64,000 nt of DNA from Chryseobacterium sp. (GCA_031277615.1 JAITMC010000028.1:32894-96893); one strand, 5' to 3'; shown: positions 7,916-16,716, numbered from the stretch's first letter. Translations and numbers: made by a program. The notes: generated by a model from the letters alone, not told the origin.

Positions 7916-8665
7916 CTACCATGTACATCCCGGATACGCTCTCTGCATATACTGAAGCTCACAAAGAATAAATCCGAAGTATTCTGTATGATATCCTGTT
8001 CTGGATTTAGGCTGCATGAACGGATTGGCTGGATATTCTAATTTGAAATCTGCAAAATCTTTTTCTGTAATGGCAACAAATTCTTTGTATAATTCGTCTG
8101 CATCCGGAGCAATATTTAAAGCGACCAAATCATCTTCTCCCTCAGTTTTAGCGAATAGTCCTTTGGTATATTCCCAGATATTTTCAATGGCTTTCTCCAA
8201 ACGTTCATGACTTTCTTCTGTTCCCTGAGCGAAAATCTTCATCCAGGATGCAGCATGGGTATAGTGGTATCTTACTTCTTTTAAGGATTTCTGAGCAATC
8301 GCAGAAAGTTCCTCATCCGCGGAGTTTGACAATGCTTCGTACATCAGTTTCTGATATACTGCGAAAACATATACTTTAAGAATCGTCTGAGCATAGTCTT
8401 CATTCGGAAGTTCTGTCCAGTGGGCATTTACATATTCATGCTCGTATCTTAAGAATGCGATATCATCTTCACTTTTTCCGTTGTCAATGACTCTTGAAGC
8501 ATACACATAAAAGTTGTTTGCCTGCCCCAGTTCGTCCAAAGCGATATTCGTTAATGCAATGTCTTCCTCCAAATAAGGACCTTCACCACACCATGCAGAC
8601 AAACGTTGTCCCATAATGAAACTGTCGTCTGCTAGTTTTAATAGATAATTATATAATGGGTTCAT
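7916..8665 (-). CDS. paaC: PaaC, structural subunit of phenylacetyl-CoA 1,2-epoxidase
   Basis: With the start at MNPLYNYLLK (8665) the protein has 249 residues. Thirteen more open codons upstream are repeat DNA. It is a ferritin-like fold protein without the full diiron ligand set, recognised by GQRLSAWCGEGPYLEEDIAL and the C-terminal GYHTEYFGF plus the GCTW end. PaaC pairs with PaaA and stabilises it in the PaaABCE epoxidase that makes ring-1,2-epoxyphenylacetyl-CoA. Confidence 0.9.
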   Translation of the reverse strand: MNPLYNYLLKLADDSFIMGQRLSAWCGEGPYLEEDIALTNIALDELGQANNFYVYASRVIDNGKSEDDIAFLRYEHEYVNAHWTELPNEDYAQTILKVYVFAVYQKLMYEALSNSADEELSAIAQKSLKEVRYHYTHAASWMKIFAQGTEESHERLEKAIENIWEYTKGLFAKTEGEDDLVALNIAPDADELYKEFVAITEKDFADFKLEYPANPFMQPKSRTGYHTEYFGFILCELQYMQRAYPGCTW

Positions 8666-8734
8666 TATTTTAGCTTTTGGCTTTTGGCGTATAGCTTTTG
8701 ACAAGGTGCAAGCAGCTATCGGCCAATAGCTGTT
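8666..8734. repeat. paaC/paaB gap with repeated AGCTTTTGGC words
   Basis: TAGCTTTTGGCTTTTGGCG, then TATAGCTTTTGAC, and on the right AGCTATCGGCCAATAGCTG form short direct and inverted repeats. This is a different repeat type from the AATTTGAAAAT family. Confidence 0.55.
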
Positions 8735-9016
8735 TTACATATTTTTCACATCGTTTGGAATCTCGTAGAAAGTCGGGTGACGGTAAAGTTTGTCATCAGC
8801 CGGATCAAAGAAAGCTTCTTTGTCTACGCCTTCCGAGGTCACAATATATTTGCTTGGAACCACCCAGACAGAAGTTCCTTCTTTTCTTCTGGTATAAACG
8901 TCTCTTGCGTTCTGCAAGGCCATTTCTGCTGTTGGCGCCTGTACTATTCCAACGTGTTTGTGAGATAATCCCGGTTTAGTCTGTATAAACACTTCCCACA
9001 TATCTAAATTTGCCAT
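8735..9016 (-). CDS. paaB: PaaB, small subunit of phenylacetyl-CoA epoxidase
   Basis: The protein has 93 residues, the usual size. Typical PaaB blocks are WEVFIQTKPGLSHKHVG at the N-terminus, ALQNARDVYTRR near residue 33-44 and WVVPS after it. PaaB bridges PaaAC heterodimers in the epoxidase and has no active site of its own. It lies between paaA and paaC in the standard order. Confidence 0.92.
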   Translation of the reverse strand: MANLDMWEVFIQTKPGLSHKHVGIVQAPTAEMALQNARDVYTRRKEGTSVWVVPSKYIVTSEGVDKEAFFDPADDKLYRHPTFYEIPNDVKNM

Positions 9017-9020
9017 ATTT

Positions 9021-9139
9021 TAATTTGAAAATTTGAAAATTGGTTAATTTGAAAATTAATGGATTACCTTAATTGAAAATTTGAGAATTATTAACGCTGT
9101 TAATTCATTTCCAAATTTTCAAACTGGCCTATCTTCAAA
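9021..9139. repeat. AATTTGAAAAT-family inverted repeat (paaB/paaA gap), longest copy
   Basis: The left arm (9021-9057) has three AATTTGAAAAT-type words around TTGGTT. A middle copy starts near 9070. The right arm (9101-9139) carries CCAAATTTTCAAACTGG and CTTCAAATT in inverted orientation. The whole 123-base gap is repeat DNA. Confidence 0.8.
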
Positions 9140-10078
9140 TTATATTACTTCTTTTTGTTGTTTCTCTGCGAAAGCAATTGCTGCCTCTTTTACCCAGGAG
9201 TTTTCTCTCTGAGCCTTTCTCTTGGTTTCGATACGTTTTTTATTGCAGGGACCGTTTCCTTTCAGGATTTCCATGAATTCATCCCACGGAAGTTCTCCGA
9301 AATCATAGTGCTGTCTTTCCTCGTTCCATTTCAGATCTTTATCCGGAATAGTCAGACCTAAAAATTCAGCCTGAGAAACCGTTACGTCTACGAATCTTTG
9401 GCGAAGACTGTCATTACTTTCCCTTTTCACTCTGTAATTCATAGAGATTTTAGAGTTGGGTGAGCTGTCATCGTTGGGTCCGAACATCATCAGAGCCGGC
9501 CACCAGAAACGGTTTAATGAAGCCTGAGCCATTTCCTTCTGCTGTTTGGTCCCACGGCAAAGGGCCATCAGAATTTCATATCCCTGTCTTTGGTGAAACG
9601 ATTCTTCTTTACAGATTTTAACCATTGCTCTTGAATAAGGTCCGTAAGAATTTCCCATCAGCATCACCTGGTTCATAATAGCTGCACCATCCACCAACCA
9701 GCCGATAGCTCCGATATCTGCCCAGCTCAATGTAGGATAATTAAAGATGCTTGAATATTTTGCTTTCCCTTCCAGCATATCATCGTAGGTAGCATCTCTG
9801 TCTGCCCGGATGCTTCCGTCGCCTAAGGTTTCGGTAGCAGAATAAAGGTATAAACCATGTCCTGCCTCATCCTGAACCTTAGCCAGAAGGGCCATTTTTC
9901 TTCTCAATGAAGGTGCTCTGGAAATCCAGTTGGCCTCCGGCAGCATTCCTACGATTTCAGAATGCGCATGCTGTGAAATCTGACGAACCAACAATTTCCT
10001 GTAATCATCAGGCATTACATCTTTGGGTTCTACTTTATTTTCTTCGTGTACGTATTGAACAAATTTTTCTAAGTCCAT
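9140..10078 (-). CDS. paaA: PaaA, catalytic diiron subunit of phenylacetyl-CoA 1,2-epoxidase
   Basis: The start at [10 protein letters not shown] (10078) gives 312 residues. Thirteen upstream codons are open only because the repeat is. Diiron ligands of the ferritin-like fold are visible as DEAGH near residue 99 and EESFH near 180. It also has [15 protein letters not shown], a PaaA signature. With PaaB, PaaC and the reductase PaaE it inserts one oxygen atom into the ring of phenylacetyl-CoA in the cytoplasm. Confidence 0.92.
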   Translation of the reverse strand: MDLEKFVQYVHEENKVEPKDVMPDDYRKLLVRQISQHAHSEIVGMLPEANWISRAPSLRRKMALLAKVQDEAGHGLYLYSATETLGDGSIRADRDATYDDMLEGKAKYSSIFNYPTLSWADIGAIGWLVDGAAIMNQVMLMGNSYGPYSRAMVKICKEESFHQRQGYEILMALCRGTKQQKEMAQASLNRFWWPALMMFGPNDDSSPNSKISMNYRVKRESNDSLRQRFVDVTVSQAEFLGLTIPDKDLKWNEERQHYDFGELPWDEFMEILKGNGPCNKKRIETKRKAQRENSWVKEAAIAFAEKQQKEVI

Positions 10079-10085
10079 AATTTTT

Positions 10086-10158
10086 GAATTTGAAAATTTG
10101 AAAATTTGGGAATGCATTAATTCATTTTCAAATTAACACATCAGCACATTTTCAAATT
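10086..10158. repeat. AATTTGAAAAT-family inverted repeat (paaA/paaE gap)
   Basis: GAATTTGAAAATTTGAAAAT (10086 onward) faces TTCATTTTCAAATTAACACA and ATTTTCAAATTCT (to 10158). The repeat fills the gap between the paaE stop and the paaA start. Confidence 0.8.
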
Positions 10159-10161
10159 CTA

Positions 10162-11247
10162 TTAAACATCATAATTAAGCATCACCACATTCGTTGTCGG
10201 GTGACATTGGCAGGTAAGAACATAGCCTCTGGCTACTTCATCTTCGGTAAGTGCGTAGTTTTTCTCCATGAAAACCTCTCCCTCCAAAACTTCCGCTTTA
10301 CACGTACAACAAACTCCTCCTTTACATGCAAAAGGTACAGGAAGATTGTCTTTCAATGCTTTATCTAAGATACTCTCTTTTTTGGAATTAAGATGGAATG
10401 AATATTCATCATCATCAATAATGACCGTTACCATACTTTCGATATTGGCAATCGCTTTGAATTCATCACTCATTTCCTCCGTATTTTCTTCGTCAGGAGC
10501 GGTGAAATATTCAAATAAAACCTGAATAGCAGGTACTTTTTTATCTTTCTTTAAATAATCGGCAATTCCTTTGATCATTTCTGCCGGTCCACAGATGAAA
10601 TAGGTTGCTTCTTTTACATCGATATCGGCATATCTTTCAAACAGTTGTTCCAGTTTTTCAGCAGAAATACGGCCTTCAAATACAGGATCTTCATGTTTTT
10701 CACGGCTTACCAGATATACCACTTTCAGTCTTCCGTTGAACTGTTCTACCAGCTTATCGATCTCCGCTTTTTTCATCACATGATTCATGCTTCTGTTGCT
10801 GTAGAAAAGATAAGCGTTACTGTTCGGTTCCTGATAAAGGCTTTCTTTAATGTTGGATAAAACCGGGCTGATTCCGCTTCCTGCCGCCAAACCTATGTAG
10901 GTTTTTATGTTGGTAGGGTGATAAGCGGTATTGAAACCACCCATCGGAGGCATTACTTCCAGCAGTTCATCCATATGAAGGTGCTCATTGAAATATCCGG
11001 AAACTTTTCCTCCTTCCAGGAGCTTTACCAATACTTCCAGGGTATTGCTTTTTTCGCTGGGAGCATTGCAGATAGAATAAGAACGTCTTTCTTCATTCCC
11101 GTTGATCATCATCCGGAAATTAAGATACTGTCCCTGCTTGAACCTGAATTTATCCTTCAGTTCTTCAGGAATTTCTACCGCCACATTTACTGCTTCGGAA
11201 GTATCTTTCTGAACTTTTACAGTCTTAAGTTTATAAAATGAATTCAT
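10162..11247 (-). CDS. paaE: PaaE, NAD(P)H-dependent reductase of phenylacetyl-CoA epoxidase
   Basis: The protein has 361 residues with three parts. The FAD-binding barrel has RRSYSICNAP near residue 55. The NAD(P)-binding domain has GLAAGSGISPVLS near 120. The C-terminal plant-type ferredoxin domain has CKGGVCCTCK and a distant CQC as the four 2Fe-2S ligands near 305-345. It passes electrons from NADPH to the diiron centre of PaaA. Its ATG shares one base with the paaK stop (TAATG), so translation is probably coupled. Confidence 0.92.
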   Translation of the reverse strand: MNSFYKLKTVKVQKDTSEAVNVAVEIPEELKDKFRFKQGQYLNFRMMINGNEERRSYSICNAPSEKSNTLEVLVKLLEGGKVSGYFNEHLHMDELLEVMPPMGGFNTAYHPTNIKTYIGLAAGSGISPVLSNIKESLYQEPNSNAYLFYSNRSMNHVMKKAEIDKLVEQFNGRLKVVYLVSREKHEDPVFEGRISAEKLEQLFERYADIDVKEATYFICGPAEMIKGIADYLKKDKKVPAIQVLFEYFTAPDEENTEEMSDEFKAIANIESMVTVIIDDDEYSFHLNSKKESILDKALKDNLPVPFACKGGVCCTCKAEVLEGEVFMEKNYALTEDEVARGYVLTCQCHPTTNVVMLNYDV

Positions 11248-12563
11248 TATTTTTTAAGTATTCTATTAATTTTTCCGCCTTCGCATTTCGGCAAAGTGTC
11301 CTGGGCATGGATCTTTACTTTTGTAGTGATTCCTACCCGTTTTTTGATTTCGTTTTCTATATTTTTTCCAAAATTTCCGACAAAATTAAAATAATCATCG
11401 GTTCCGGCCAGTATTTTCTGATCTTTCACCCATTCATCCCCGATTTCCACATCAATATCCAGAGCTACACACATCTGTTCCTTTTCAACCGGAGTCAGGT
11501 AATAATTCGGCACCACTCCTTTTACGTGCAAAAAGGCTTCTTCGATCTGGCTTGGATAAACATTCACTCCCCTTACGATCAGCATATCATCTGCCCTGCC
11601 TTTGATAGGTCTCATTTTCACCATGGTTCTTTTGGCATTTTCATCATAATAAAGACTGGTAATATCATTCGTCCAGTATCTTAAAAGCGGCATTGCCTTT
11701 TTCGTCAGCGTTGTAATAACCAGAACACCTTCTTCTCCGAACGGAACGGGCTGTTTGGTAACCGGATCCAGAATTTCAGGGTAAAAATGATCTTCCCAGA
11801 TATAAGACCCTCCTTTTTCTTCAAAATCCTCCATGGAGACTCCCGGCCCGATGATCTCGCTTAATCCGTAAATGTTTGTGGCATGAAGACCTAATTTTTC
11901 TTCAATATGACCTCTGATGATCTCCGTCCAAGGTTCTGAGCCTAAAACAGCATATTTCAGACTGATCTCGTCTGCCGAAATTCCTCTGTTTGCGAATTCA
12001 TCAGCGATTGTAAGTGCATAGGATGGTGAACAGCAGATCACTTCAGGTTTAAAATCCATGATCAGGTCAACCTGTCTGGCGGTCATTCCTCCTGAAATAG
12101 GAAGAACACTCATTCCTAGTTTTTCAGCTCCGTAATGAAGTCCGAGTCCACCGGTAAAAATCCCGTATCCGTAGGCATTATGCAGCTGCATTCCAGGTCT
12201 GGCTCCTGCTGCATATAATGATCTTGCCACTACTTCACTAAACAGGTCCACATCTTCTTTCGTGTAGCCTACCACGGTCGGTTTTCCGGTGGTTCCGCTT
12301 GAACAGTGAATTCTCTGCAGCTCATTTTTCGGAACCGTAAACAATCCGAACGGATAATTATCTCTCAAATCCTGTTTGTAAGTGATCGGAAGTTTCGTGA
12401 TATCTTCAACCGACCTTATCTCTTCCGGAGTAATCCCCAATGCATTAAACCTTCCTTTATAAAATTCTGATCGCTCCCCAAGATAGGTGACCAAAGCCGC
12501 CAACCGGTCAGACTGAAGCTGTCTCAACTGATCGAGCTTCACATATTCAACTGAAAAATCCAT
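11247..12563 (-). CDS. paaK: Phenylacetate-CoA ligase
   Basis: The protein has 438 residues, the normal size. The ANL-superfamily phosphate-binding loop is HCSSGTTGKPTVVGY near residue 87. The adenylate-binding YGLSEIIGPG lies near 233 and the hinge/C-terminal domain begins at GRADDMLIVRGVNVYP near 325. It activates phenylacetate with ATP and CoA in the first committed step. It is the first gene of the operon, downstream of a promoter with an overlapping palindrome. Confidence 0.93.
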   Translation of the reverse strand: MDFSVEYVKLDQLRQLQSDRLAALVTYLGERSEFYKGRFNALGITPEEIRSVEDITKLPITYKQDLRDNYPFGLFTVPKNELQRIHCSSGTTGKPTVVGYTKEDVDLFSEVVARSLYAAGARPGMQLHNAYGYGIFTGGLGLHYGAEKLGMSVLPISGGMTARQVDLIMDFKPEVICCSPSYALTIADEFANRGISADEISLKYAVLGSEPWTEIIRGHIEEKLGLHATNIYGLSEIIGPGVSMEDFEEKGGSYIWEDHFYPEILDPVTKQPVPFGEEGVLVITTLTKKAMPLLRYWTNDITSLYYDENAKRTMVKMRPIKGRADDMLIVRGVNVYPSQIEEAFLHVKGVVPNYYLTPVEKEQMCVALDIDVEIGDEWVKDQKILAGTDDYFNFVGNFGKNIENEIKKRVGITTKVKIHAQDTLPKCEGGKINRILKK

Positions 12564-12574
12564 ACCTTAACTAA

Positions 12575-12622
12575 CTAACATTTGTTAGGTGTAAATTTAA
12601 AAAGATTTTGGTAGCTGACAAA
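12575..12622 (-). promoter_or_regulatory. paa operon promoter with overlapping palindromic operator
   Basis: On the minus strand TTTG (12619-12622) is followed by exactly 19 bases and TAAATTTA (12592-12599), one mismatch from the Bacteroidetes consensus TTTG-N19-TAnnTTTG. The palindrome CTAACATTTGTTAG (12575-12588, 6-bp arms, 2-base spacer) then covers the expected transcription start, about 12-25 bases before the paaK ATG. That is where a TetR repressor would act. The nearest regulator gene is the TetR at 13142. Confidence 0.7.
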
Positions 12623-13141
12623 ATTTTTATGACTTTCGTCATATTTTGAATAATTCTAAATAACTAAAACAAAGACCGAAGTTGCTGACTGTGCGTAATA
12701 TAGTAATTATCTTTAGGCATTCTGACTTCTATTTTAAGGAAAAAGATGTGAGTTTCTGCGAAAGATTTAAGCATAAATTACCAATCTTTAGTACCATATC
12801 CTTCACAAGCGTTTTAGTTTCTCAAAGCAATGGCTACATTAGACTTAGATTGTTTTTCTCAAACGCAAAGCCTGATTTATAAAACCGTTGATTTCAGGGA
12901 GCAAAGGAGGAATCAACTCCGTTGATTTGTTGAAGCGGGTGATAACAATGCGTTTATTATTGATAAACTATCATCTGATTCATTTAATAATTTGAACTAT
13001 TAAGGGGAATGAGGAAATTAAGGTCATTTAAGAAAATCGGATAGGTTTAAGATCTGTAGAGGTAAATCCATGTTTGATCACTAAGATAAGATCTTATTAT
13101 TGATAAAGCAAATTTTAATTTCGGATAAGAAGCGGGAACGA
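12623..13141. other. Long gap between the paa promoter and the TetR gene, no gene seen
   Basis: About 520 bases hold no convincing reading frame on either strand. Short features only: CCGTTGATTT-like words repeated near 12883 and 12920, and a perfect 12-bp palindrome ATAAGATCTTAT at 13086-13097, about 45 bases beyond the TetR stop. Confidence 0.5.
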
Positions 13142-13720
13142 TCAGTATTTTTGGTTTCCTAAGAGTCCGAACAGGATTTTATCCCTGATCTCACTGATGA
13201 TCTCATCGGTGGAATCGCTGTTTCTTTTGAACCAGAAATAAGAGTTGTTTAAAGTATGCAGAATAAATCTTGTGGTGAAGGAAGGTGATTTCAGTTCCCA
13301 TTTTTCAGCTTTATAGATTTCAGCGATGAGTTGTTCCACTTCTTCCTGATAATTTTTTCTGAGCTTTACAAATTCAGGAAGCCTTTCTTCAAGATGCCTC
13401 CACTCATTGGAATAGATGTGGGTTACATCCCGGTTTTTAAGAACAACCGATAAATGTTTGTCAAGAAACAGATTCAGTTTTTCTTTAGGAGTGATATGGG
13501 TATTTTTCACTTCCTGAAGTTCATCAAAAAATTCCTGGGCAATGCCAAAGCAGATCCATTCCAGAATTTCTTCTTTTGAACGGATATGCGCGTACAGGGA
13601 CGCTGCCTTGATATTGAGTTTCGTAGCCAGATCTCTCACCGAGCTTCCCATGTAGCCTTTTTCTTTGAAAAGCTCTACCGCTACGTCCAGTATTTTTTTC
13701 TGTTTTTCTTTAAGTTCCAT
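13142..13720 (-). CDS. TetR/AcrR-family regulator, probable repressor of the paa operon
   Basis: The 192-residue protein has a TetR helix-turn-helix at residues 8-52 (AVELFKEKGYMGSSVRDLA then IKAASLYAHIRSKEEIL). The C-terminal ligand-binding part is divergent, as usual. Position, strand and the palindrome at the paaK promoter suggest it represses the paa genes and is released by phenylacetyl-CoA, as for PaaR-type TetR regulators of Thermus and actinobacteria. This role is inference. Its own -7 box may be TACTTTTG (13732-13739), but that leaves a leader of only a few bases. Confidence 0.8.
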   Translation of the reverse strand: MELKEKQKKILDVAVELFKEKGYMGSSVRDLATKLNIKAASLYAHIRSKEEILEWICFGIAQEFFDELQEVKNTHITPKEKLNLFLDKHLSVVLKNRDVTHIYSNEWRHLEERLPEFVKLRKNYQEEVEQLIAEIYKAEKWELKSPSFTTRFILHTLNNSYFWFKRNSDSTDEIISEIRDKILFGLLGNQKY

Positions 13721-14006
13721 CTGTTAAAATGCAAAAGTAATTATTCTGAAATAAAAAGCCGGAATTTAATACAGAGATTCGCCAAATTCTATCCTTATTC
13801 GGTTGTAATGAACTGTTATGAAACGGGATGCTGACTATTTTTCATGAATTTAAAAGAAAAAAATACAGAATCGGAAATTTTGTCAAGTTAATTTTACGTT
13901 AAAAATAGCAAATCCGGAAATTTTGTCCATATTTTTTGTAAATTTAATAATTGAACAGTTTTTGCGATAAGGTAATCGATTAAATGATTAAATAACTGAT
14001 GGCATT

Positions 14007-14036
14007 AAGAAACTAAGCCTTAAAATTTAGTTTCTT
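14007..14036. promoter_or_regulatory. Inverted repeat in the clpB 5' region
   Basis: AAGAAACTAA (14007-14016) and TTAGTTTCTT (14027-14036) are perfect 10-bp arms with a 10-base spacer, 53 bases before the clpB start. The architecture resembles CIRCE (9-bp arms, 9-base spacer) but the sequence does not match CIRCE. Further upstream CGGAAATTTTGTC occurs twice as a direct repeat (near 13873 and 13914). Confidence 0.6.
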
Positions 14037-14088
14037 GATGTTTTTAAAAAAATTAAACCGGAACTATCATTACAAAAAATATAAAAAT

Positions 14089-16683
14089 ATGAACTTAAAC
14101 CAATATACTGTAAAATCACAGGAAGCTATCCAGGCAGCACAACAGACTGCCATGGAATTCGGCAACCAGAGTATCGAACCTCAACACATTCTGGAAGGCA
14201 TCTTCCAGGTGGATGAAAATATTTCGCCTTTCTTATTAAAAAAATCAGAAGCAGATGCCAACCTGGTAAGAGAGCGCAACCGTGAAAATGTAGAAAAACT
14301 GCCTAAAGTACAGGGAGGGAATATCTATCTTTCGCAATCGGCCAACAAAGTATTATTAGATGCACCCAACATCGCAAAAAAAATGGGTGACGAATATGTA
14401 ACGATTGAGCATCTGTGGCTTTCTCTTTTAGAAACGACTTCGGAAGTTTCCAAGATGCTGAAAGATATGGGTGTGACTAAAAACCTCCTGGAAGGTGCTA
14501 TTAAAGAGCTTAGAAAAGGCAGTAAAGCTACTTCTGCCAGTTCGGAAGAAACGTACCAGTCTTTGAATAAATATGCCAAGAACTTTAATGAACTGGCTGC
14601 TGAGGGGAAACTGGATCCGGTCATCGGACGTGATGAAGAGATCAGAAGGGTACTTCAGATCTTATCCAGAAGAACCAAGAATAACCCAATCCTTATCGGG
14701 GAACCAGGAGTAGGTAAAACAGCCATTGCAGAAGGTATTGCTCACCGAATCATTAACGGGGACGTTCCTGAAAATCTGATGGACAAAACCTTATATTCAC
14801 TGGATATGGGAGCCCTGATCGCAGGAGCCAAATACAAAGGTGAATTTGAAGAGCGTTTAAAATCTGTTGTGAACGAAGTCATCAAATCAGACGGACAGAT
14901 TATTCTTTTCATCGACGAAATCCACACCTTAGTAGGAGCAGGAGGCGGAGAAGGTGCAATGGACGCGGCCAACATTCTGAAGCCGGCTTTGGCAAGAGGT
15001 GAGCTGAGAGCTATTGGTGCGACCACCTTAAATGAATACCAAAAGTATTTTGAAAAGGACAAAGCATTGGAAAGACGTTTCCAGAAAGTGATGGTGGAAG
15101 AACCGGATACTGAATCTGCGATTTCCATTTTACGTGGAATCAAAGATAAATATGAGGCCCACCACAAGGTAAGAATTAAAGATGAGGCCATTATTGCTGC
15201 CGTGGAAATGTCTCAGCGATATATTTCTGACCGTTTTTTACCGGATAAAGCGATTGATCTTATCGATGAGGCTTCTGCCAAGCTCAGAATGGAGATCAAC
15301 TCAAAACCTGAAGAACTGGATGTACTGGACAGAAAGCTGATGCAGCTTGAAATTGAACTGGCTGCGATTTCCAGAGAAGGTAATCAGACCAAAATTGATC
15401 ATCTGAAAGAAGATATTGCCAAGATTTCTGAACAGCGAAACGAGATCAATGCCAAATGGTTGAAAGAAAAACAGAAAAGTGAAGATCTTACCCAGATCAA
15501 AAAAGATATAGAATCTCTGAAACTGGAAGCTGAAAGAGCATCAAGAGCAGGAGATTATGCAAAAGTAGCAGAGATCCAGTACGGAAAACTCCGCGAGAAA
15601 GAAGAAGAACTCACAAAGGTGGAGCTTGAAATGCAGAATCATCAGAATGAGCTCATCAAGGAAGAGGTTACCTCTGAAAATATTTCCGAAGTGATTGCCA
15701 AATGGACAGGGATTCCTGTTACCAAATTATTACAGTCGGAAAGGGAAAAGCTGCTCAACCTTGAGTCTGAGCTTCACCACAGGGTTGTAGGACAGGATGA
15801 AGCCATTCAGGCTGTTGCGGATGCGATCCGAAGAAACAGAGCCGGACTGAGCGATGAGAGAAAACCTATCGGATCTTTCCTGTTCCTGGGTACCACCGGT
15901 GTCGGAAAAACAGAGCTTGCCAAAGCATTGGCGGAATTCCTGTTTGACGATGAAAACAATATGACAAGGATTGATATGAGTGAATATCAGGAACGCCACA
16001 GTGTTTCAAGACTGGTTGGAGCGCCTCCGGGATATGTAGGCTACGATGAAGGCGGACAGCTGACTGAAGCGGTAAGAAGAAGACCTTATTCCGTCGTGCT
16101 TCTGGATGAAATTGAAAAAGCGCATCCGGATGTATTCAATACGCTGCTTCAGGTTTTAGATGACGGACGTTTAACGGATAACAAAGGGCGTGTGGTGAAT
16201 TTTAAAAATTCAATCATCATCATGACCTCTAATTTAGGGTCACATCTGATCCAGGAGAATTTTGAAAATATTACGGATGAAAACCAGGATGAAATTGTGG
16301 ATAAAACCAAAGTGGAAGTGTTTGATCTTCTGAAGCAGACGCTTCGTCCGGAATTCCTGAACCGAATTGATGAGGTGGTCTTATTCCAGCCTTTAAGAAA
16401 AAAAGAGATCGGAAAAATTGTTCAGTATCAGCTGAGAGGGTTCAATGATATGCTTTCCAAAAGAAATATTATCATGACTTTCACTCAGGATGCTGTGGAT
16501 TATCTGATGAACAAAGGTTATGATCCTGCTTTCGGAGCGAGACCTTTAAAAAGAGTTATCCAGCAGGAAGTCCTTAACAAACTGTCCAGAGAAATTCTTG
16601 CAGGAAATGTGAACGACGGAGACCGGATCACTTTGGATTATTTTGAAGAAACAGGTCTTGTTTTCCGACCTTCAGAACAATAA
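14089..16683 (+). CDS. clpB: ATP-dependent disaggregase ClpB
   Basis: From the ATG at 14089 (MNLNQYTVKSQEAIQ) the protein is 864 residues, the typical ClpB length. The 18 open codons before it have no family match. It has an N domain with Clp repeats (1-145), AAA1 with Walker A GEPGVGKT near residue 205 and DEIHTLVGAGG, the long coiled-coil M domain (about 395-525), and AAA2 with GTTGVGKT near 605 and VVLLDEIEKAHPDV. ClpB extracts and refolds aggregated proteins together with DnaK. An inverted repeat upstream may give heat control. Confidence 0.96.
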   Translation: MNLNQYTVKSQEAIQAAQQTAMEFGNQSIEPQHILEGIFQVDENISPFLLKKSEADANLVRERNRENVEKLPKVQGGNIYLSQSANKVLLDAPNIAKKMGDEYVTIEHLWLSLLETTSEVSKMLKDMGVTKNLLEGAIKELRKGSKATSASSEETYQSLNKYAKNFNELAAEGKLDPVIGRDEEIRRVLQILSRRTKNNPILIGEPGVGKTAIAEGIAHRIINGDVPENLMDKTLYSLDMGALIAGAKYKGEFEERLKSVVNEVIKSDGQIILFIDEIHTLVGAGGGEGAMDAANILKPALARGELRAIGATTLNEYQKYFEKDKALERRFQKVMVEEPDTESAISILRGIKDKYEAHHKVRIKDEAIIAAVEMSQRYISDRFLPDKAIDLIDEASAKLRMEINSKPEELDVLDRKLMQLEIELAAISREGNQTKIDHLKEDIAKISEQRNEINAKWLKEKQKSEDLTQIKKDIESLKLEAERASRAGDYAKVAEIQYGKLREKEEELTKVELEMQNHQNELIKEEVTSENISEVIAKWTGIPVTKLLQSEREKLLNLESELHHRVVGQDEAIQAVADAIRRNRAGLSDERKPIGSFLFLGTTGVGKTELAKALAEFLFDDENNMTRIDMSEYQERHSVSRLVGAPPGYVGYDEGGQLTEAVRRRPYSVVLLDEIEKAHPDVFNTLLQVLDDGRLTDNKGRVVNFKNSIIIMTSNLGSHLIQENFENITDENQDEIVDKTKVEVFDLLKQTLRPEFLNRIDEVVLFQPLRKKEIGKIVQYQLRGFNDMLSKRNIIMTFTQDAVDYLMNKGYDPAFGARPLKRVIQQEVLNKLSREILAGNVNDGDRITLDYFEETGLVFRPSEQ

Positions 16684-16716
16684 AGTAGTTTTTTTCATAT
16701 ATATTATTTTTGTAAG

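Noticed and set aside
10079-10117. Thirteen-codon N-terminal extension of PaaA and similar extensions of PaaY (1859-1891) and PaaC (8666-8704).
   Set aside because: The extensions translate intergenic repeat DNA, and the family N-termini begin at the inner Met residues.
12682-12882. Short open frame of 66 codons in the gap before the TetR gene.
   Set aside because: It has no recognisable domain and no promoter, and its composition is that of non-coding AT-rich DNA.
13086-13097. Perfect palindrome ATAAGATCTTAT as a TetR operator.
   Set aside because: It lies beyond the 3' end of the TetR gene, has no promoter near it and does not share sequence with the palindrome at the paaK promoter.
14007-14036. 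A true CIRCE element for HrcA.
   Set aside because: The arm sequence does not match TTAGCACTC. Only the general architecture is similar.
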